64,000 nt of DNA from an uncultured bacterium. GTDB lineage: Bacteria > Bacillota > Bacilli > Lactobacillales > Lactobacillaceae. The notes below the pieces were generated by a model that saw only the letters and a program-made list of their open reading frames with translations, searched no databases and was not told the origin of the DNA. The DNA is taken from positions 124,001-188,000 of the forward strand of contig CAJMMO010000002.1 of NCBI GenBank assembly GCA_905214545.1. Reading direction: 5' to 3'. Positions 56,513-64,000 of the stretch are shown here, piece by piece. The position numbers were made by a program, and so were the translations under genes. Position 1 is the stretch's first letter. Each line of letters begins with the position of its first letter.

Positions 56513-57862
56513 ATGAATAAAACTTTAAAGCATTTATCAATCACTGCAGCCGCCAGTGCCCTGCTTTTATGCGGCGGCGCCCTGCTTTCCCAACAGGTAC
56601 AGGCAGCACCGGCTTCCGGCGTCGTCCACGTCAGATACAACGGCAAGGGCAAGGTCCGCTTGCTGGACGCTAACGGCCGCTTCGTCAACCAATACGTGAG
56701 CCGCAACTCAGCCTGGAAGGTCTTTGAAAAAGCCACGGTCGGCGGCAAGGAAGCTTACCGGATCGGCAACAACCGCCAATGGCTGCCGGCCCAATACGCA
56801 GCGCTCAGCGTCCAGCAAAGCAGCTCAAACGCTTCAGTTGCAACGAACCGCCAAAACGTAACCGGCGAACTCATCGTCACTTACTACGGGCCAGGTCAAG
56901 TAAGACTGCTGAACAGCAACGGTCACTTCACCAGCCAATACGTCCGCGGCAACTCACGCTGGTACCTTTATGAAAAAGCGACGATCAACGGTCAGACCAT
57001 GTACCGGATCGGCAACGACAGCCAGTGGATCCCGGCCAAGTATTGTTCAACGATCTTTGGGTCGATCTATGATCCTGCCAAGGAACAAAAACAAGAAAAT
57101 CAGGACAGCTCGCATACTGCACATCTTTGGTCTAGAGCACAAGAACAAGAAGCTGCCAGAGACTTTATCAACTACATCAACGCTTGGCGGGCAACGCAAG
57201 GCTTGAGACCGTTTGCCCAGGACACCGGCTGGTTGCAAGAGGGGGCCGAAACTAGAGGCGACGACAACCTGCAGCTGTTCAACCAAACAGGTGAAACCAG
57301 CCACTATAGAGCAAATGGGCGAGACTTTGACGATGCCTTCCACACCAACACTGGCAACCTTGGCGGTGAAAACATCGGCTATGTTGGCAATTCAAATGGT
57401 CAGACTCCAAAACAAGCCGCAGAACGAATTGCGATTAATATTATCAATGAAGGCCCAACCGGCGGCCACTATGCAGTCATCCACGCAGGGTATGGCGCAC
57501 ATCCATTGATCGGCGTTGCCTTCAGATCAACTTACCGCAATGGCGAGTACGTTTACATCATGAACATGGAAACTGGCAGTAACGATAAAGTTGACCCAGT
57601 AGGCGTCGTTTTAAACCTTTCAAGTGAATTACACGGAGCTGGCTGGGCAGAACAATGGAGAGGCAAAACTGCTCCTAGCCTGATGCAATACGTCTACAAA
57701 CAAGGCGGCCGTGTTCACGTCAGACAATCAGACTTCCCAACTGACACCGGCATGGAAAATGATGGCCGCGACGTAAACGGCATCTCCAACGCCGACCTGT
57801 CAGCATATGAACAAGCCTTCGTTAACTACATGAAGAAGAAATACAACGCAATTATCGAATAA
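56513..57862 (+). CDS. Secreted SLAP-SLAP-CAP protein 2 with extra C-terminal region
   Basis: 449 residues, tandem paralogue of the preceding protein: near-identical signal peptide (KTLKHLSITAAASALLLCGG), two SLAP repeats (about 37-100, 115-180), CAP domain (about 200-355) with DFINYINAWRATQGL and GENIGYVGNSNGQTP, then about 90 further residues (KVDPVGVVLNLSSEL... to KKKYNAIIE) absent from copy 1 and not recognised. GAGGAG lies upstream of the ATG. Same terminator type as copy 1, so the duplication spanned gene and terminator. Confidence 0.88.
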   Translation: MNKTLKHLSITAAASALLLCGGALLSQQVQAAPASGVVHVRYNGKGKVRLLDANGRFVNQYVSRNSAWKVFEKATVGGKEAYRIGNNRQWLPAQYAALSVQQSSSNASVATNRQNVTGELIVTYYGPGQVRLLNSNGHFTSQYVRGNSRWYLYEKATINGQTMYRIGNDSQWIPAKYCSTIFGSIYDPAKEQKQENQDSSHTAHLWSRAQEQEAARDFINYINAWRATQGLRPFAQDTGWLQEGAETRGDDNLQLFNQTGETSHYRANGRDFDDAFHTNTGNLGGENIGYVGNSNGQTPKQAAERIAINIINEGPTGGHYAVIHAGYGAHPLIGVAFRSTYRNGEYVYIMNMETGSNDKVDPVGVVLNLSSELHGAGWAEQWRGKTAPSLMQYVYKQGGRVHVRQSDFPTDTGMENDGRDVNGISNADLSAYEQAFVNYMKKKYNAIIE

Positions 57863-57870
57863 TTGCACAC

Positions 57871-57907
57871 AAAAAAAGCCGTCAGCATCCCGCTGACGGC
57901 TTTTTTT
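57871..57907. terminator. Bidirectional terminator between SLAP-CAP gene 2 and the HD hydrolase
   Basis: Stem GCCGTCAGC / GCTGACGGC with loop ATCCC, A-run left and T-run right; near-copy of the terminator at 56339-56374. Confidence 0.92.
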
Positions 57908-57909
57908 CT

Positions 57910-58566
57910 TTACACATTCCACTCTTTCATAAACTCAGCCACAAAACCGTGCATATAAGCAGTCCGCTTCTGCGCCTCCCGTTTTCCGGCCTCCGTATTC
58001 ATCAAGTCCTGCAAGTGGAACAGCTTCTCATAAAAGTGATTAATCGTCGTCTCCTTATGCTGGCGGTACTGGTCATGACTCACCAGCTGCACCGGCTTCA
58101 GCTCCGGGTCATAAATCAAGTTCCCGTGCCGCCCGCCATACGTAAACGCGCGCGCAATCCCAATCGCACCCAGCGCCTCAATCCGGTCCGCATCCTGCAC
58201 ATACTGCCCCGTCAGCGGCAACTGGTAATGGTGCTCAATATTTTGTGAAAAAGACAGGTGCTGGATCGAAAACAAGATGTCCTCAATCTCCAAATCCTCA
58301 AACCCGGCCTCTTTCAGCAAGACCTTGATCTTGGCAACCACCGCTTCCGGATCTTCGCAGATCTTCTCGTCAATCGTGTCGTGCAGCAGCCCGCCCGCCT
58401 GAATAATCATAGCCACGCGGCTCGTCGACTTGGCCTGCGGGTGGTCTTCCAGATACATCCCCAGCGCCAAATGCGCCACACGCTGGCCATGGTAAAAGTC
58501 GTGGCCGGTCGTCTCGTCTTTCAGCTGGTCTTTAACAAAGGCAGTAATCTTTTCCAGACTTGGCAT
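57910..58566 (-). CDS. HD-domain hydrolase (YpgQ/YedJ-like)
   Basis: 218 residues. Metal ligands in order: His of TGHDFYHGQRV (near 22-26), HD pair in GGLLHDTID (near 58), and Asp in VQDADRIEALGAIG (near 127). This is the small HD phosphohydrolase family that includes B. subtilis YpgQ, a nucleoside triphosphate pyrophosphohydrolase; substrate here is unknown. The ATG with GAGG eight bases upstream was used rather than a TTG two codons earlier. Stands alone between convergent SLAP-CAP gene 2 and tRNA-Thr. Confidence 0.85.
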   Translation of the reverse strand: MPSLEKITAFVKDQLKDETTGHDFYHGQRVAHLALGMYLEDHPQAKSTSRVAMIIQAGGLLHDTIDEKICEDPEAVVAKIKVLLKEAGFEDLEIEDILFSIQHLSFSQNIEHHYQLPLTGQYVQDADRIEALGAIGIARAFTYGGRHGNLIYDPELKPVQLVSHDQYRQHKETTINHFYEKLFHLQDLMNTEAGKREAQKRTAYMHGFVAEFMKEWNV

Positions 58567-58595
58567 CTTCAATACCTCACTAAAAATCTCTGATA

Positions 58596-58668
58596 AGCCA
58601 CTTGTCAGATTTGAACTGACGACCTCCTCCTTACCACGGCGGTGCTCTACCTCCTGAGCTAAAGTGGC
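58596..58668 (-). tRNA. tRNA-Thr (anticodon GGT)
   Basis: Acceptor GCCACTT / AAGTGGC, D arm AGCTC...GAGC, anticodon loop GTGGTAA giving GGT, T loop TTCAAAT in stem GTCAG/CTGAC, discriminator T, no encoded CCA. The anticodon stem CCGCC / GGAGG has a G-A mismatch at 29-41, and position 32 is G, which is unusual. Confidence 0.88.
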
Positions 58669-58697
58669 GATTTTATCTTATCATTTTTTGAGCAAGC

Positions 58698-58735
58698 AAA
58701 AAAAGGGCCCGTGCTTAGTTGCACGAGCCCTTTTG
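58698..58735 (-). terminator. Terminator of the LTA-synthase-like gene
   Basis: Minus-strand stem GGGCTCGTGC / GCACGGGCCC (one mismatch-type pair) with a six-base loop and seven T residues. Confidence 0.9.
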
Positions 58736-58736
58736 C

Positions 58737-61632
58737 CTATTTAACTTTGTAAAAACTCTTTTGATTTAACGAATAACCCTTGCCCTGGGTCAGGTCGTAC
58801 TGGACTAACTGGAAGTCGGCCAGCAGCTTGCGCTGACTCGGCGTCAGCTTGCTTTCCGGAACCAGCTTGCCGGTCTTTTTATCGACCAGCTCAAAGCCCT
58901 TGCCGCCAAAGTAGTTGACGGTGATCGTCGGCAACTCTTCGTGGACTTTGGTGAGCAGCGCCTCGTAGGGGCTGACCTTGGCGTTTGCTTGTTCTAGCGC
59001 CATCGCCGCAAAGTCGCTGGTGTTGACCGTAGTCGGCAGCCTCCAGCTTGCTCTTAGCCCCGTGCTCGCGGGCGTACTTATTCGAGTAGATGAAGTAAGT
59101 CGTCTCGTGGAGCTTTAACGGGTACTTCTTCACAAAATTCTGGTTGATAATCGCCGGGTAGTGGTCGCCGTAGAACACGAAGATTACCGGCCGCTGCAGG
59201 CTGTACAGGTAGGCCACGAACTGCTTGACGGCCTCATCTGTGTAGCGGACGCCTTCGGCATAGGTTGCAAAATAGCTCTGGTTAGTGACCGGCGCCTTTA
59301 AGCTGGCGCGGCCCTTGTAAGGGTTGTGCGGGTACCAGTCGTTATAAGGCAGGTGATTTTGCATCGAGATCAGGTTGATGAACTGCCCCTGCTTGTATTG
59401 GGCCAGCTGGCGCTGGGCGTTGTCATACAAGGTTTCGTCTGACAAGTAGTAGTCGCTGCCCAGCTTTTTTTGGTCGTAGATCTTGTACTTCGACCCTAAA
59501 TAAGCGAACTTGTCGAATTTGAAGATCTGGTAGGCCTTCTTGCGGCCGTAGTACTGCCCCATGAACGGGTGGATGGCAGTCGCATATCCGAAGTTCAGCC
59601 CGATGTTCGGGTAGCTGGCGTAGTTGGGCACGATCTGCTGGTAAGGCGTGAGCTTGCCCTCCAAAAAGGCCATGTTAAAACCGGTCAGCGACTCGTACTC
59701 CATGTTGGCGGTCCCGTCGCCGTAACCGGCACTCATCATCCAGCCGCTGGTTGAGTTCTTTGACACTGACCGGATGAAGCTCATCGGGTCCGGGGTCTTG
59801 GCGCCAAAGTGCGCGGTCGGAAAGGCCTTGGGGTCGGTAAAGCTTTCGCTCAAGTTGAAGATAATCGTCTGGTCTTTTTGAGAAAAACGCCGGTGGGCAT
59901 TGATCTGAGCAGCGCTTTTTTCTGACTCAGCGATGACCTTGTCAACGGCCGCCTTGGAATAGCCCGCCGGCTTAGCCATCATGCGGGCTGAGCCGTAGTC
60001 CATCATCATCAAAAGCGGGCCGTTAAACTGCAGGTCGGCCACGGGGTCGCTGCGCGTGACCTTGTTGTTGAAGGCCTGGCTGACGTAGTAAATCGGCGAG
60101 GTCGGGTCGGAGAACTTCAAAGGTGTCGCCCACACCAATGCGCCAATGAGGGCAAAGATGATGCGCTTGCGCCAGGATGGCAAAGTTTGCGGGTGCTTGA
60201 TTTCCAAATACAAGACCAGCGCGACAATTGCCAGCAAAGCAGCAACGATGCCAATCACTACTTTACTGTCCAGCATCCCCAGCAGGCTGTCAGCGTTGAC
60301 GACCTCTTTCAACTCGATCGGGTAGATGGGTTCGCCCCGCAGGCCGATCTTCAGCTTGTCGGCAACCCCCAGCCCTAAGTCGATCAGGGTCGGGATGGCC
60401 AAGCTTACCCAGTAGCGGGTCGTAAGCAAGGCGCAGAGCTCGTAGGCCGCATACAAGAAGATGGCGGTCAGCCATGGCACAAACATGCGGTCGATTTGCA
60501 AAAAGGCCAGCACGTTGACGTCGTTTAGCTGGGTGACCTTGAAATTGTCGGCCACGATGATAAAGGACAGGTAAGACACGGCTAAAAAGTAGAGCCAGGT
60601 GAGCAGCGTCCGCTTGTGTTTTTTGGCCCAGGCCTTAGTTTTGGCAAAGGTCTGCTCTAAAAAGGCGATGAAGTCGGCCGGCGCCGGCTTTTCTTTTTTC
60701 ACCAAGAAATAGTCTGCGACAAAGACGTAGACGATTAAGCAGACTGCGGCAGCGGCTACCGCCGCCAAGGCCAGCTTCTTTGAGTGTTTTAACAGCGATG
60801 GCGCTAACCGCAAGACCGGCTTTGACCAGGAAACTGCTGCCGCTGCTGTCATCAGCACTGCTCCGCTTTCCGGCAGCTGCACTAGCAAGTCCTTGAACAG
60901 GTAGGCCAGAGCAACTGCCCCAAGCAGCACAAAGACAGACAGCGGGTAATTGAAGTAGCTCAGCCCCCGCTGCAGCATGAACAGCTTTTCGGGGAACTGC
61001 TGCCACAAGGTGTAGTCGAAAAACAAACAGCAGGCTAAGTCCAAGATAAAAATGGCTAGGCTCAGCCAGCGGCCCTTGCTGGTCGTCTTCACCTGGGCCA
61101 GCCAAAGGCCCCAGCCGCCCAGCACGGACATGAGCGCCCCTAAGGCGTTGCTGGTCAGCGGCAAATTGTTGCCGGAAAAAGCCCAGGCCGCAATGCTTAA
61201 AACCAGTAAAACTAGTGCACTAGTTTTATTGCTGTAATTGGCCACCAATTTTTCGTAAAGGGGCTGGCAGGCCAAAAAGACCATGATGGCCGTAAACAGG
61301 GGGCTGACGCCGGTAATGACCGGCAAGACCATGCCAAAGCCGCCCCACATCATGAAGGTGGCGTAATTTTTAACGGCCAGAGCCAGCTGCAGGACAAAAA
61401 GCGCCAGGTAAGCGATGAGGTAAGCCCTTTTTACAAAATTAAAAGACTTCTTATGGGCAAAGACCCCCACCGCGACAAGGACAAAGGCCTGCAGCAAAGA
61501 CAGCAGGCAGTGCAGGGCACTGTTTGTACGCGCAAAGGCCTGAGCATCCCCGTAAAACAACCCGCTAAAAGCAACTGCGCCGGCAAGTAAAATTGCCAAC
61601 GCAGTGCTCAGCTTTTTTGCAGATGCTTTCAT
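58737..61632 (-). pseudogene. LTA synthase-family sulfatase (LtaS-like) with a late frameshift
   Basis: A large membrane enzyme: about 12-14 N-terminal membrane segments (residues 1-500), then the extracellular alkaline phosphatase/sulfatase domain with FNLSESFTDP (near 595), GYGDGTANMEYESLTG carrying the expected nucleophile Thr (near 645), and FYGDHYPAI (near 825). After ...LEAADYG near 59028 the family sequence continues in the next frame as NTSDFAAMALEQANAKVSPY to the end. One extra base (probably a C in ccg, plus strand, near 59027) explains this. Without it the protein would have about 964 residues. Function may be lost, or the base may be a sequencing error. Confidence 0.8.
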
Positions 61633-61641
61633 GACCCGCCT

Positions 61642-62904
<1,263 letters not shown>

Positions 62905-62920
62905 TTTATCCTCCTAAATA

Positions 62921-63125
62921 AAAAAAGTCCCTAGTGCAATCTGCACTAGGGACGACTAATAATCTCATTTAGCCGTGGTACCACCCACGTTCGCGCCAAA
63001 AAGGCGCCTTATCAAGGGCTGCTAAGGGTGCCCAACCCATCGGTAGTTCGCCGCGTCTGGACCTGCCTAGCTTCCACCGACCGCTAGTTCTCTGTGACGC
63101 TGAGTCCAGGGGCTACTTAAGGCTT
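62921..63125 (-). promoter_or_regulatory. T-box riboswitch, tyrosine specific (tyrS leader)
   Basis: The minus strand carries a long stem I with specifier UAC (63043-63045, in GAACUACCG), the conserved T-box AACGUGGGUGGUACCACGG (62973-62991), and a terminator GTCCCTAGTGCA / TGCACTAGGGAC with T-run (62921-62953). The UGGU bulge fits discriminator A of tRNA-Tyr. Uncharged tRNA-Tyr is expected to stabilise the antiterminator and turn on tyrS. Confidence 0.95.
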
Positions 63126-63154
63126 ATAGTACTGAATTAACTGTGGCGAGTCAA
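63126..63154 (-). promoter_or_regulatory. Promoter of the tyrS T-box leader
   Basis: Minus-strand TTGACT, 17 bases, TACTAT. The -35 lies inside the 3' end of the upstream membrane-protein gene. Confidence 0.75.
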
Positions 63155-64000
63155 GCGGCGCCAACCGGCCCCGATTGCTAGAGCAAGCCAGGAAATAAGC
63201 GCTAAGTAGATCGAAACTACTATGCTTTTTGGCGTCTTGAAACTGAGGACGGCGGAATTGCTCCCTTTGTGTTCGCGCACCGTCGGCACGCCGATCGCAC
63301 TTTTACGCAGGACCGGCTTGGACAGCTTTGATTCGCTGTACATGACGATCGGCAAACGGGTCTGGCCTGCCTTGCGGGCTGTCCAAGTCAGCTCAAGCCG
63401 CCCGTGCGGCAAGACCTTTTTGGCAAAAAGCGGATTGCGCAGCATGACCTCCTGGCGGTAGTCTTCGCGCACGGCTAGAGGCCGTTTGTGGTGAGGATTT
63501 GGCAGGTAGTCGCAGTAAGGCTTGACGATCAGCTGCGGCAACAGCGCCATGTTGCGAGACCGGCCGGCCTTTACAATTTGCTTATTCTGCACACCTAAGT
63601 TGGTGTAATAGGCAATCAAGTTCGTGCTGCGGCCCCAGCCGCTGGCCAGCAGCATGACCAGCACAGTCAGACCACAAATCCGCCCGGCCTTTTTCTTATT
63701 CAGCTGCCGCCAGGTCAGCGCCATGCTGGCACACAGCAAGGCGATGGCGATGGGGTCAAGGCGCCGCGGCTGCTGGAAGCTGGTCCGGAGCACCGGCAGG
63801 GCGTGCTCAATGGCCGCCCAAGGAAAGTAGCTGGAGGCCGCAAACAGATAAAAGCTGCCGGTGAGCGCCAAGGCATTGTTGACGGTGCTCTGCTTCCAAT
63901 GACAAAGTACATAAATCAAGTTTGCTGCTGATGCTGCCACAAAGACCACCGTGATCGTATCGCTCAAGTACAAGTACAAAAGCTTCAGGTTCCAGGTGCT
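63137..64000 (-). CDS. Polytopic membrane protein, C-terminal part (5' end outside window)
   Basis: 287 residues visible; the frame is open to the window edge and the first Met-like codon inside is a TTG within a hydrophobic run, so the true start lies outside. It shows four or five membrane segments (near residues 8-35, 45-60, 80-105 and the last 25), with a soluble, probably extracellular region (about 125-255) containing PYCDYLPNPHHKRP. Family not recognised. The architecture would fit a C-terminal part of a large glycosyltransferase-like or YfhO-like protein, but this is a guess. Confidence 0.7.
   Translation of the reverse strand, partial: STWNLKLLYLYLSDTITVVFVAASAANLIYVLCHWKQSTVNNALALTGSFYLFAASSYFPWAAIEHALPVLRTSFQQPRRLDPIAIALLCASMALTWRQLNKKKAGRICGLTVLVMLLASGWGRSTNLIAYYTNLGVQNKQIVKAGRSRNMALLPQLIVKPYCDYLPNPHHKRPLAVREDYRQEVMLRNPLFAKKVLPHGRLELTWTARKAGQTRLPIVMYSESKLSKPVLRKSAIGVPTVREHKGSNSAVLSFKTPKSIVVSIYLALISWLALAIGAGWRRLTRHS

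Noticed and set aside
56339..57907. Repeated GCCGTCAGC/GCTGACGGC units as a possible repeat array
   Set aside because: Only two copies, each directly after a stop codon with T-runs; they are terminators duplicated with the genes, not a CRISPR or mobile repeat.
58737..59003. Independent 88-codon gene
   Set aside because: Its sequence is the C-terminal end of the LTA-synthase-like protein in a shifted frame, not a separate gene.

Overview
The window reads as a Lactobacillus chromosome, most likely the L. delbrueckii group. The evidence is GC-rich coding with strong third-position G/C, AT-rich spacers, SLAP-domain surface proteins, a C1B cysteine aminopeptidase, a complete Opp system and several decaying genes. 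The species assignment is inference from gene content; no database search was possible. Almost every gene lies on the minus strand, so the window is probably one co-oriented replichore arm. The plus-strand genes sit in small islands (8.6-9.3, 22.0-24.4, 43.3-44.6 and 55.2-57.9 kb).

Transcription mostly runs from high to low coordinates. The right end holds part of a membrane protein, tyrS behind a tyrosine T-box, a frameshifted LTA-synthase-type sulfatase, tRNA-Thr and an HD hydrolase. Next comes a surface-protein cluster (50.7-57.9 kb): two secreted SLAP+CAP proteins on the plus strand, and two LPXTG adhesin-like proteins with YSIRK-type signals on the minus strand. The oppABCDF peptide importer follows (44.7-50.4 kb), then a PepC/PepG-type peptidase. 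Together these suit an amino-acid-requiring, peptide-scavenging organism. At 39.8-43.2 kb are a lipoprotein, a greA-like gene split by a stop codon, and a LexA-controlled Y-family polymerase with a YolD-like partner. Then come a CPBP-like membrane protein lacking its catalytic residues, tRNA-Gly and trpS.

From 36 to 38 kb lies a visibly AT-richer pair of secreted genes (a GH73 glucosaminidase with SLAP domains and a SLAP-only protein). It is followed by mgtA behind an M-box Mg2+ riboswitch. The left 33 kb is a housekeeping backbone whose order matches the Bacillus subtilis metS-to-ftsH region: metG-tatD-rnmV-rsmA-veg-purR-glmU-prs, then pth-mfd-rqcP-divIC-S1 protein-tilS-ftsH. hprT is missing between tilS and ftsH. 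About 16 kb lies between prs and pth, including rpoE-pyrG-murA-(ABC exporter pair)-rpmE2, which resembles the B. subtilis rpoE-pyrG-...-murAB-...-rpmE block, and the operon murF-DEAD helicase-acpS-alr.

The most notable points are: a pyrG leader with the layout for CTP-sensing by reiterative transcription; a MurA with Asp at the fosfomycin-target Cys position; an ABC exporter pair with one degenerate ATP site; an SOS box inside the polymerase promoter; two gene disruptions (greA-like, LTA-synthase-like); two tRNA genes with stem mismatches; and the paired surface-protein genes. I found no CRISPR array, insertion sequence, prophage or clearly new defence system.
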